A stretch of 27,434 bases of DNA from a virus. The notes under the pieces are model-generated. The model did no database searches and was not told where the DNA came from. It saw nothing but the letters and a program-made list of their open reading frames with translations. Shown one piece after another: positions 1-8,066 of this stretch. A program made the position numbers and the translations under genes. Each line of letters starts with the position of its first letter. Within the stretch, counting starts at the first letter, position 1. The stretch lies in the IMG/VR virus record IMGVR_UViG_3300035698_024015, positions 1 to 27,434 of that record; one strand, 5' to 3'.

Positions 1-345
1 CGAATATTTTTACTGGAGGAACTGCGAATGTTCCAATTATTAATTTAGTAAATTCTCCATCAGTAAATAATTTTACTGCAAGTGGAAATACAGATTTAAA
101 TGTACTTTCAGCTGATACAATTTTTTCAGGAAGTACGGATTTGTATGATATTTTTTCAACTACCGATGAAGATGATAAAACAAGAGTTCAAGGTGGAACA
201 AATATAAGTACAGGTGGAACTGCGAATGTTCCAATTATTAATTTAGATGATAATATTTTTTTAAGCTCTGTTTCTGCTGGAACTATGTCTGCTGGCACAA
301 TTTTTTCAGGAAGTACAGATTTATATGACATATTTATAACAGAGT
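1..345 (+). repeat. Imperfect tandem repeat in the fibre gene
   Basis: Bases 21-47 recur identically at 219-245 (offset 198). A second block starting near 117 recurs near 297 (offset 180) with a few changes. The two copies encode matching peptide segments, so this is an in-frame duplication of about 60-66 residues. More copies may lie before the window. Confidence 0.7.
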
Positions 346-1706
346 CAGGAAGTGCTATATGGACAGATGATGGAACAGATGTAAAACCAGTAAATGTTAC
401 AAGAAATATAGATACAAATGGCTATTATAAACAGGGTGCTGTTCATCTTGTAAGTCAAGATAATACGTTAAATAATTTATCTGTGGGAAATACTAATCCA
501 GCAACGGTATCTGGTAAAGATAATGTATTTATAGGTTTAACAGCAGGAGGTAATGTTACATCTGGTCGTAGAAATACTGCTATTGGATATAAGTCTTTAT
601 TTACAACTACAACTGGTGCTGAGAACATTTCGATCGGTTGGCAAGCTTTATATAACAATAATGTCGGTCGCAATATAGCAATAGGTAGCCTATCATTGTT
701 TAGCAATACTAGTGGTGAAGGACATACGGCGGTTGGCTATCAATCATTATATACTATTACAACATCTGATCATTGTACCGCAATAGGAAATGGTGCGTTA
801 CGGATGAATACCAGTCGGCGTAATTCGGCGGTTGGCTATTGGGCATTAAAAAATAATTCTACAGGAACGGAAAATGCAGCGTTTGGCTATGCAGCGTTGA
901 GTAATAATTTAACTAAAAGTTATAATGTTGCTGTTGGGTCTAATGCAATGTTATCATCTAATGGTACAGCTAATATAGGAGTTGGAGCATATGTATTAGT
1001 CGGAAATACTGGTAACCATAATTTGTCGATGGGATACTACGCAATGTATCAAAACGCTGGTAATTATAATATCTCTATTGGAAATGAAACTCTAAAAGCT
1101 AATACAACTGGTGGGCAAAATGTTGTTATAGGATATAAAGCAGGTTTTTTTAATGTTGACGGAGATGGTAGTGTCTTCCTAGGATATAATGCAGGATACA
1201 GTGAAACGGTAGGCGCCAGGCTGTATATAGCAAATAGTAACACTTCTACACCTCTAATATATGGAGAGTTCGATACAGCTAGCCACGGATTTCCTTTTGT
1301 AAAGATTAACGATTTCTTAAAGTTAAACCCAATAGCAACTGCACCAACAAGCCCTGAAGAAGGTATGGTATATTCAAATAGTGCAGATAATACAATTAAA
1401 TATTATAATGGAACTAAATGGGATACTTTAAATCCATCAGTACAATATATAACAACATCTGCGAGCACATATGCACTAAATGTGACCACAGATACTATTT
1501 TATTTGTTGGAGCAAACTGCACAGTAACAATAGATACTGATATGTTAACAGCCCAGGTAGATGTTACAATAATCTCACAAGGTGTTTTTACAATCACAGC
1601 TAATACAGAAGGAGTTGAATTGATTAACGGACAAGCAACGCAAAACATAAGTGCTTATGATGCAATGAACTTTTGTACTGATGGAATAAATTATTATATT
1701 AAATAA
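1..1706 (+). CDS. Tail fibre / adhesin with YadA-head-like repeats (5' partial)
   Basis: The reading frame is open from base 3, so the gene begins before the window; the first TTG/ATG codons inside it are not its start. Visible parts, in order: an N-terminal region with two copies of TGGTANVPIINL and two of TIFSGSTDLYDIF; about a dozen units of the kind NTAIGYKSL, HTAVGYQSLY, NAAFGYAAL (roughly 517-1240), which is the pattern of YadA-type adhesin heads and of many phage fibres; a segment with STPLIYGEF; a short APTSPEEGMVY...KYYNGTKWDTL module; and a beta-rich C-terminal tip of about 90 residues. By analogy it is a trimeric extracellular fibre, with the last module as candidate receptor-binding tip. 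No chaperone domain is seen. The next gene starts 13 bases downstream. Fibre identity is fairly sure; its place on the virion is not. Confidence 0.75.
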   Translation, partial: NIFTGGTANVPIINLVNSPSVNNFTASGNTDLNVLSADTIFSGSTDLYDIFSTTDEDDKTRVQGGTNISTGGTANVPIINLDDNIFLSSVSAGTMSAGTIFSGSTDLYDIFITESGSAIWTDDGTDVKPVNVTRNIDTNGYYKQGAVHLVSQDNTLNNLSVGNTNPATVSGKDNVFIGLTAGGNVTSGRRNTAIGYKSLFTTTTGAENISIGWQALYNNNVGRNIAIGSLSLFSNTSGEGHTAVGYQSLYTITTSDHCTAIGNGALRMNTSRRNSAVGYWALKNNSTGTENAAFGYAALSNNLTKSYNVAVGSNAMLSSNGTANIGVGAYVLVGNTGNHNLSMGYYAMYQNAGNYNISIGNETLKANTTGGQNVVIGYKAGFFNVDGDGSVFLGYNAGYSETVGARLYIANSNTSTPLIYGEFDTASHGFPFVKINDFLKLNPIATAPTSPEEGMVYSNSADNTIKYYNGTKWDTLNPSVQYITTSASTYALNVTTDTILFVGANCTVTIDTDMLTAQVDVTIISQGVFTITANTEGVELINGQATQNISAYDAMNFCTDGINYYIK

Positions 1707-1719
1707 AAAAATTAAAATT

Positions 1720-3048
1720 ATGAGTAATTTTGGAGCAATAACACAAAACGTAATAGCTGATGATAATAATAGCACAGTTGCTAATATAGATTTAGGTGCT
1801 ACTTGGAGCGGAATATCTACATCAACATTAGGTGTGGTTGGATTACAATATTCAATTAAAACAGATCAAAATTGCATTGTTTATATAGATCAATCTCCTG
1901 ATGGAATTAATTGGGATTTATGTGATAATTTTAACATTATAGCAACTAAAGGTGGTGTTGGTTGGACCACTCAGGCGATTAGTTCTTATGTAAGGGCTAG
2001 GATAGAAAATGTCGGATTTACTGGGACAACATATATGAGAACTCAAATGGCATTATGCCCAATTGTTGATGCTGTACCAAGAGCATTAAGTGAGGACGGT
2101 AGATTAAAGAGTGAATGTCACATATCAAATCCAAATGATAGGCACGCTTGGGTTTCTCATCAAAATGAATTATTAACAACACCAGTTTATAGATTAGTGG
2201 GGACTTCTTTTAATGGAGAAAATGACCCTAATTTTTGGACAGAGGATAATTCTGATGGAGGTGCAATTGCTTATGGAGGATTAGCTACATTAACAACGTC
2301 AACCGATACTGCTGGAACTGCGATATTAAATTCTGTAAAAAAAGGACGTTTTGTTACAGGGTCTTCAAACAAAATAGCAGGAGCATTAAGACTTACAACA
2401 TTACCAGTAGCAGGTAATGTAAGAAGAGTAGGATCTTATGATGATAATAATGGATTCTTTCTTCAGTTAAGTGGAGCAACGCTAGGAATAGGGCATAGAA
2501 AGGAGACTTCGGACATAATTGTTAACAACGGTTCTTTCAATGGAGATTATGGAACTACCGTTAATTTTGATACTGAAATAGGTACAAATGCCTTTAAAAT
2601 TATGATTGAATATGGACCTTTATTTGCCCAATATTTTGTGGATGATATTTTACTACATTCAATAAAAGCAACAACAACAACATTAGTAGAAACACTTACA
2701 TTGCCTATTAGAATAGAAAATTACAATACTGGTTCAGCTGTAAATAATGGTGTTTCTGTATTTAATACTTCTATTTTTAGAGTCGGGGAATTATATACAT
2801 CTACCACATATAAATATATGAGTGGAGCAGATACAAGTGTTTTGAAATATGATGCAGGAACTCTACATTCAATTATAGTTTCAGACAATGCTGGTAATGC
2901 AGATATATATGATGGAACTGATGATACAGGAAAAGTAATTGCTGAAATGGATTTATTATCAGGAACATATGTTTTTAATTTAGACTTTTCAGATGGGTTA
3001 TATGTTGAAACATCAATAGGAGCAAACATTACAATAGTATATGAATAA
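1720..3048 (+). CDS. Beta-rich phage structural protein, probably fibre or baseplate appendage
   Basis: The 442-residue protein is rich in Thr, Ser, Asn and Gly and has no signal peptide or membrane segment. Residues 1-125 form a beta-type module with IDQSPDGINWDL, a pattern seen in carbohydrate-binding-like phage appendage domains. The middle (about 155-345) looks like a concanavalin-type sandwich (GFFLQLSGATLGIGHRKE, then YFVDDILLHSI). The C-terminus has a repeat-like end (VSDNAGNADIYDGTDDTG ... LDFSDGLYVET) that I recall from other phage structural proteins. It lies 13 bases after the fibre gene and has the A-rich leader typical of this genome, so the two are probably co-transcribed. The exact role is unknown; an accessory fibre, fibre adaptor or decoration protein is possible. 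Confidence 0.55.
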   Translation: MSNFGAITQNVIADDNNSTVANIDLGATWSGISTSTLGVVGLQYSIKTDQNCIVYIDQSPDGINWDLCDNFNIIATKGGVGWTTQAISSYVRARIENVGFTGTTYMRTQMALCPIVDAVPRALSEDGRLKSECHISNPNDRHAWVSHQNELLTTPVYRLVGTSFNGENDPNFWTEDNSDGGAIAYGGLATLTTSTDTAGTAILNSVKKGRFVTGSSNKIAGALRLTTLPVAGNVRRVGSYDDNNGFFLQLSGATLGIGHRKETSDIIVNNGSFNGDYGTTVNFDTEIGTNAFKIMIEYGPLFAQYFVDDILLHSIKATTTTLVETLTLPIRIENYNTGSAVNNGVSVFNTSIFRVGELYTSTTYKYMSGADTSVLKYDAGTLHSIIVSDNAGNADIYDGTDDTGKVIAEMDLLSGTYVFNLDFSDGLYVETSIGANITIVYE

Positions 3049-3082
3049 AAATAAAATAAATAATAAATAAAAATTACATATT

Positions 3083-3424
3083 ATGAATGGAAATGGATTA
3101 AGAAAAATAGAATTAGATTTAGGATTAGAATTTGGTCTTAAAAAACACCTTATAGTAACAAATTTAAATATTAATTTGGGAGAAATTGATAAGGGGATTT
3201 TAAATAAAGAACGTCAATGCATTGAAGTTGAATATTATGTTACGTGGACAGATGAATTATCTAATACTATTGTTAAGCAAGAATGCGGAATGTATATAAA
3301 TGATAATTCAGATTCAGAAAATCTATTTTTAGATAAATGGGATACAATGATATCACAAAATGAATTTGGTAAATTAATTTCAGATGGAATATTATATTAT
3401 TTAACAACTGTGGTATTTAAGTGA
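3083..3424 (+). CDS. Hypothetical small protein next to fibre genes
   Basis: This 113-residue protein is not one I recognise. It is acidic and soluble, with alternating hydrophobic residues that suggest beta strands (KKHLIVTNLNINLGEID, CIEVEYYVTWTDE) and no membrane segment. The start ATG follows an A/T-rich leader like those of its neighbours, and it reads in line with the two fibre-type genes before it. It could be a fibre-associated or baseplate component; only its position supports this. Confidence 0.6.
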   Translation: MNGNGLRKIELDLGLEFGLKKHLIVTNLNINLGEIDKGILNKERQCIEVEYYVTWTDELSNTIVKQECGMYINDNSDSENLFLDKWDTMISQNEFGKLISDGILYYLTTVVFK

Positions 3425-3479
3425 TAATTTTCTTATGTTATTTGTGTATTTTATTGTTTATTTTGTTTTTTTTTAATGA

Positions 3480-3490
3480 TATATTTATAA
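3480..3490 (+). promoter_or_regulatory. TATATTTATAA promoter-like element before the terminase
   Basis: Exact copy of an element found in front of seven genes in this window. It resembles the Bacteroidota -7 box TAnnTTTG. Here the start codon is 57 bases beyond the element, so the leader is longer than at most other copies. A TTG at 3454-3456 is a weak -33 candidate. Confidence 0.4.
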
Positions 3491-3547
3491 TAGAAGCGGT
3501 TAATTTTTTAATTTAGAGAAAATTAGATATCGTTATAAAAATTATTT

Positions 3548-5683
3548 ATGGAATTAGATCAATATCAAAAAGAATATTTAAGGTGTTCAGCAGATCCAAA
3601 ATATTATTTAAATAATTATGGATATGTTTTTGATGTAGATAAAAACAAGATTGGAAAAATGACTTGTTACGAGTATCAAAACAATTGTCTTGATGATTTT
3701 CATAAGCATACAAATAATATAATTTTAAAAAGCCGACAGTGTTTACCAAAAAACACTTTGATTGATACCCCAAAAGGAAGAAAAGTTATACAAAATTTAA
3801 AAAAGGGCGATAAAGTTTATTCATTTAATAGAGATACAAGAACAAAAGAATGTGATTTTATTGAACAATCTTGGGAAAGTGGTGAAATGCAATGTGTAAG
3901 GTTTTATTTAAAAAATGGAAAAAGTTTTGAAGTTGGTGAAAATCATCCATTTTTAGTAAATGGAAAAGGGTGGGTTAAATCAAAAGAATTGCAAGATGGC
4001 GATGAAATTGTTAATGCAGATTCACAAAGAAAATCTATTATAGATAGGGTTATTGATACAATTAAGAAAAAAACATATGACATTTCTGTTATTAAAAATG
4101 AAAATTTTTTAATAGATGGTATGGTGACTCATAATACAGGTCTTTCTGTTGTCACTGCTGGATATGTTGCTTGGAGGTTGATTTTTAGAAAAGATGAAAA
4201 AATATTAATTATTGCCAATGATGGAGATGGTGCAGTTAGGTTTTTAACCACAGTAAAGCAGTTTGTGGACTATACGCCAAAATGGTTATTGCCAGGAGAT
4301 GGAGATCCTTTATTAAGAAATCAAAAATTTATACAATTAAAAAATGGTTCATATGCACAAGCTAAAGCAAGTAGTTCACAAGCTGGCCGTGGAGATTCTT
4401 TAACTTTATTGGTTTTAGATGAAACTGCTTTTATTGAGCATGCTGATAGTATATGGATGGGAGCTGGTATGGCTTTATCAAGAACTAATGGAAAATGTAT
4501 TATGATTTCAACTCCAAATGGAACTCAAAATCTTTATCATAATACATGGGAAGGTGCAGAAGAGCGTATAAATGATTTTAATTTTAAAAGAGTTCATTGG
4601 ACTGAAAATACTTTTTGTGCTAAAGGGTTAGAAAAAAGAACTGGTGCAGATGGTGAAACTGTATGGTGGAGTCCTTGGTATGAAAAAGAATGTATAAGAT
4701 TAAAACGTGATAGGGTTAAAATAGCTCAGGAGTTAGATTTGTCTTTTGAGGGTTCTAAAAGATTGGCAATAGAGAATGATTTAGTTTCAAAATATGAAAA
4801 AAGGTTTTTATTGCAAGAATATAAAGACATAGAAAATAATAAAACTTATTATGATTATAAAAATAAATTTGGAGAGCGATTTGTTGATTATGAAACAGAG
4901 TTTTGGGTTTTTAAAAAATATGAAAAAGGACATAAATATTTAATTGGATGTGATGTTGCCAGAGGAGACGGAAAAGACTTTTCAACAATACAAGTTGTTG
5001 ACATAGACACATTGGAAGTTGTTGCAGAATTTAGGGGACTTATTTCTCCTGATTTATTTGCTGTTTTAATTTATAATGTTGGAATGGATTATGGAGAGGC
5101 ATATGTTGTTGTGGAGTGTAATAGTTTTGGTTTAGCAACAGCGTTTGATTTGAATAGAAAAATGAATTATTCAAGGATGTTCTTTTCTAAGAATATTCAA
5201 GAGATTTATGTTAGACCACATGATTATAAAGTTGATACTGATGAAAGCATACCAGGGTTTCAAACAACTAAAAAAACAAGGCCATTGGTTGTTAATAATT
5301 TACGTTCACATTTGAGAAGTGGTGAGCTTAGAATTTATTCTAAAAGAGTATTAGGTGAATTAAAATCATTTATACAAAATGGAGATAGAGCAGAAGCAGA
5401 AAGGGGAAAAAATGATGATTTAATTTTTGCACTTGCCATTGCTTTGTTTATTAGAGATACAGATTATAAAAATGCTTCTGCAAGTAGCGAAATGTATAAA
5501 GGAATGTTAGATGCCATAGGATATAGTAGCAATTCTATTTCTGGGGAAAGAAGTAATACAATAAAACAAAATATGGAAAATGTTTCAGATATCCCACCAG
5601 ATGCTGGAGGTATTTTTTTTAGTGAAAATAAGTCAGATTTTAATGATGAAGAGGAAGATGATATTGCTTGGCTTTTAAAATAA
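3548..5683 (+). CDS. terL: Large terminase subunit (T4 gp17-like) with intein
   Basis: This is the ATPase/nuclease that pumps DNA into the prohead through the portal and cuts the concatemer. The 711-residue precursor contains an intein at residues 65-196; without it the enzyme is 579 residues, close to T4 gp17 (610). The intein splits the Walker A loop: N-terminal KSRQ joins C-terminal TGLSVVTAG to give SRQTGLS, matching the SRQLGKT of gp17. Walker B is LLVLDE at 287-292 with E292 as catalytic base; STPNG at 321-325 fits motif III. The RNase H-fold nuclease follows, with D469 (GCDVARGDG), E523 (VVVECN) and D623/D624 (KNDDLIFA). The portal gene lies next, as in many phages. The start follows an A-rich leader and is preceded by a promoter-like element. 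Confidence 0.93.
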   Translation: MELDQYQKEYLRCSADPKYYLNNYGYVFDVDKNKIGKMTCYEYQNNCLDDFHKHTNNIILKSRQCLPKNTLIDTPKGRKVIQNLKKGDKVYSFNRDTRTKECDFIEQSWESGEMQCVRFYLKNGKSFEVGENHPFLVNGKGWVKSKELQDGDEIVNADSQRKSIIDRVIDTIKKKTYDISVIKNENFLIDGMVTHNTGLSVVTAGYVAWRLIFRKDEKILIIANDGDGAVRFLTTVKQFVDYTPKWLLPGDGDPLLRNQKFIQLKNGSYAQAKASSSQAGRGDSLTLLVLDETAFIEHADSIWMGAGMALSRTNGKCIMISTPNGTQNLYHNTWEGAEERINDFNFKRVHWTENTFCAKGLEKRTGADGETVWWSPWYEKECIRLKRDRVKIAQELDLSFEGSKRLAIENDLVSKYEKRFLLQEYKDIENNKTYYDYKNKFGERFVDYETEFWVFKKYEKGHKYLIGCDVARGDGKDFSTIQVVDIDTLEVVAEFRGLISPDLFAVLIYNVGMDYGEAYVVVECNSFGLATAFDLNRKMNYSRMFFSKNIQEIYVRPHDYKVDTDESIPGFQTTKKTRPLVVNNLRSHLRSGELRIYSKRVLGELKSFIQNGDRAEAERGKNDDLIFALAIALFIRDTDYKNASASSEMYKGMLDAIGYSSNSISGERSNTIKQNMENVSDIPPDAGGIFFSENKSDFNDEEEDDIAWLLK
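3740..4135 (+). other. Mini-intein in the terminase Walker A loop (132 residues)
   Basis: Starts at Cys1 (CLPKNTLIDTPKG, block A) and ends in VTHN before Thr+1. Block B is GENHPFLV, with the conserved His but Gly in place of the usual Thr three residues earlier. Block F is YDISVIKNENFLIDG. Penultimate His and terminal Asn are present, so class 1 splicing looks possible. There is no room for a homing endonuclease. Until it is removed the terminase has no intact P-loop. Confidence 0.92.
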
Positions 5684-5730
5684 ATATTTAAATATTTAAA
5701 GAAATTTTTGATTTTATTAAAAAATTTTGC

Positions 5731-5741
5731 TATATTTATAA
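5731..5741 (+). promoter_or_regulatory. TATATTTATAA promoter-like element before the portal gene
   Basis: Exact copy of the shared element, ending 12 bases before the portal ATG. TTTG at 5707-5710 lies 20 bases upstream, the spacing expected for a Bacteroidota -33/-7 promoter. This is the best-formed copy. It implies a very short leader. Confidence 0.5.
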
Positions 5742-5753
5742 AAAAATAAATTA

Positions 5754-7775
5754 ATGGATAATCAAAAAAGTATATTTAGTGGTGTTTTAGATGCCCTTAA
5801 TGGAAATAGAAGAAAAAAGACTACTATTGATATTAATGATCCAAATTATAGACCAACACAAACAGCTCCAAAGGTAGATACATCTGGAGGAGTAGAAAAT
5901 GCACAACAACAATTTTTAGATTGGCAAGTAACAAAAATTGCACATGATTTATATACAAGGACTGTATATTATGATACAGACAGAATTTCGGCATATCAAG
6001 ATTTTAGAGCAATGGATGGTACGCCTGAAATAGCAGCAGCTTTAAATATAATAAGAGATGAGTGTCTTACGCGCTCTGAGCGGGGAAATATATTAGAGGT
6101 TTATTCAGAAAATCAAAGAGTAAAAGAAGTTTTAAATGATTTATTTAAAAATATTTTAAATGTAGATTTTAATTTAAGATTATGGATTAGAGATTTAGTA
6201 AAATATGGAGATTATTTTGTAATGTTACAAGTTGACAAAGAACTTGGTATTTATGACTTTTTAACATTACCAATGGAAGAAGTTCACAGAGAAGAAGGTT
6301 ATGATGGACGAGTAGATTCTGTTAGGTTTAGATGGGAAACAACTGGTGATTATTTTGAAGAATGGCAAGTAGCACATTTTAGATTATTAGAAGATTCAAG
6401 AAAGCTTCCATATGGAAGGTCTTTGTTAGATTCATCAAGAAAACTTTGGAAACAACTTCAGTTAGCTGAGGATGCAATGTTAGTTTATAGAATTACAAGA
6501 GCACCAGAGAGAAGAGTTTTTTATGTTGAAGTTGGTAATTTACCAGACCCTGATGTAAAAACATATATGGGAAAAGTACAAAATCAAATTAGAAAACAAT
6601 CAATGGTTGATCAGAGAACTGGAAATGTTGCTCAAAAGTATAATCCACAAAACGTAACAGAAGATTATTGGATTCCAATTAGAGGTGATAAATCTTCAAG
6701 AATAGATACTTTACCAGGAGCTTCAAATTTAGATCAAATCCAAGATATTGAATATCTTCAAGGTAAATTATTCGCAGCATTACAGGTACCAAAGACATAT
6801 TTAAACTTTTCAGAAGGTATGCAGGGTGGTAGTACTTTGTCTCAGGCTGATTTAAGGTTTGCACGTACAATTAATTCTATTCAAGAGGCAATTTTATTAG
6901 AATTAAGAAGAGTTGCAAATGTTCATTTGTATTTTTTAGGTTTAAATGATGATATTGATAATTTTTCTTTGTCATTAACAAATCCTTCAACACAACAGGA
7001 ATTGTTAAAACTAGAAACAATGAAATCTAGATTAGAGGTATTTAAAGATTTCTTTTCACATGAAGCTACATCTCCAGCTTCTTATACTTGGGCAATGGAA
7101 AATATATTAGATTTTTCAAAATCTGAAATTAAATTAATATTAAAACAGAAAAAGGTTGAGAAAAAAGTATTTGCTGAAATTGAAAGTGCCGTTGAAACAT
7201 ATAAGAAAATTGGATTATTCGATGAATTAGATAATAGATATGAAGATGCAAATGCACAAGTTGAACCTGGCTCTGGTGAAGAGTTTGATGATGGAGAAGG
7301 TGATGAACTTGGTGGAGGTGGTGGTGGAAGCTTTGGTGGTGGTGGAAGTTTTGGTGGTGGTGACTTAGGTGGGGAAGATTTAGGTGGAGGCGAAACAAAG
7401 GAAGATGAAATAGAACCAGAAGAAGAAGAAGAAGAAAAAGAAGAAGAACCTTTATCAGAAAATATAAAGCGTAATATTATTCTTGAGAGAAATATTAATG
7501 AATTATTAGAATTAAAAGAAGAAAAAAGAACAAAACAAATAAAAGAACAAAATAAAAATGTTTTGTTTGATAAAAATAAACAACTAACAAATGCTTCGAA
7601 AAAACTAATAGAATCTATTGAAAAGCGTGGAGATAGTTTTAGTAATTTTGAAATAATAGATAATGAGTTAGAATTAACTGGTAGCAAAAAAACTTTACTA
7701 GAAAGAAATGATGAGCATAATGAAAAAACTTTAGAGATTTTTGAATCTTTAGATAAATTATCAGAAAATGACTGA
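5754..7775 (+). CDS. Portal protein (T4 gp20-like)
   Basis: The portal forms the dodecameric ring at the head vertex, through which DNA enters and to which the terminase and neck dock. The family signature is clear: YQDFRAMDGTPEIAAALNI near the N-terminus, LVKYGDYFVML, the RLLEDSRKLPYGRSLLDSSR stretch, YRITRAPERRVFYV, and LPGASNLDQIQDIEYLQGKL with VPKTYLNF. The core (about residues 40-450) is gp20-sized. After residue 515 comes an unusual tail: a Gly-rich run (about 520-547), a Glu-rich run (about 550-575) and a charged helical end, making the protein 673 residues against 524 in T4. It follows the terminase by 70 bases with its own promoter-like element and overlaps the next gene by 8 bases. 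The function of the tail is unknown. Confidence 0.92.
   Translation: MDNQKSIFSGVLDALNGNRRKKTTIDINDPNYRPTQTAPKVDTSGGVENAQQQFLDWQVTKIAHDLYTRTVYYDTDRISAYQDFRAMDGTPEIAAALNIIRDECLTRSERGNILEVYSENQRVKEVLNDLFKNILNVDFNLRLWIRDLVKYGDYFVMLQVDKELGIYDFLTLPMEEVHREEGYDGRVDSVRFRWETTGDYFEEWQVAHFRLLEDSRKLPYGRSLLDSSRKLWKQLQLAEDAMLVYRITRAPERRVFYVEVGNLPDPDVKTYMGKVQNQIRKQSMVDQRTGNVAQKYNPQNVTEDYWIPIRGDKSSRIDTLPGASNLDQIQDIEYLQGKLFAALQVPKTYLNFSEGMQGGSTLSQADLRFARTINSIQEAILLELRRVANVHLYFLGLNDDIDNFSLSLTNPSTQQELLKLETMKSRLEVFKDFFSHEATSPASYTWAMENILDFSKSEIKLILKQKKVEKKVFAEIESAVETYKKIGLFDELDNRYEDANAQVEPGSGEEFDDGEGDELGGGGGGSFGGGGSFGGGDLGGEDLGGGETKEDEIEPEEEEEEKEEEPLSENIKRNIILERNINELLELKEEKRTKQIKEQNKNVLFDKNKQLTNASKKLIESIEKRGDSFSNFEIIDNELELTGSKKTLLERNDEHNEKTLEIFESLDKLSEND
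7311..7450 (+). repeat. Low-complexity Gly/Glu-coding tract in the portal gene
   Basis: Runs of GGT/GGA triplets (7311-7390) are followed by GAA triplets (about 7420-7448). Both are simple-sequence tracts prone to in-frame length change. They encode the flexible Gly-rich linker and acidic run of the portal tail. Confidence 0.8.
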
Positions 7776-7986
7776 GGATTATCATAATATTAAAGAGAAC
7801 TATTCTCTTTTGAAAAAAACAAAAGAGGAATTAAAAGATAATATGGATGCTTTTTTAATTAATCCAACGCCAAGAGGCAATAGTGCAAAGGTTCAACATA
7901 AAATAACTGCTATTAGAACTATTTCTAAATCATTAAGAGAGAGCATAAAAAAGCAAGCACAAGATTATAAAAGTGATTATAGTTAA
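7768..7986 (+). CDS. Small helical protein overlapping the portal gene
   Basis: This 72-residue, charged, probably all-helical protein is not one I recognise. Its ATG lies inside the portal gene's last codons (8-base overlap), which suggests translational coupling and a role tied to the portal or head. The central NPTPRGNSAKVQHKITAIRT looks like a loop followed by a helix. By position it could be a small head-assembly or scaffold-type factor, but nothing in the sequence proves this. Confidence 0.6.
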   Translation: MTEDYHNIKENYSLLKKTKEELKDNMDAFLINPTPRGNSAKVQHKITAIRTISKSLRESIKKQAQDYKSDYS

Positions 7987-8028
7987 AAAATAATTTAAGT
8001 TTTTCTAAAATTTTTAATAAATTTTTTA

Positions 8029-8039
8029 TATATTTGTAA
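8029..8039 (+). promoter_or_regulatory. TATATTTGTAA promoter-like element before dnaE
   Basis: One-base variant of the shared element. It matches the Bacteroidota -7 box TAnnTTTG exactly. The dnaE ATG lies 27 bases beyond it. No clear -33 TTTG is seen. Confidence 0.45.
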
Positions 8040-8066
8040 AAAATTAATTTTCTTTAAAGATTTTAA

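Noticed and set aside
7082-7687. Long minus-strand frame of about 200 codons opposite the portal tail
   Set aside because: It is the antisense of the Gly/Glu-coding tract and gives a low-complexity Ser/Pro protein. The portal frame explains the sequence.
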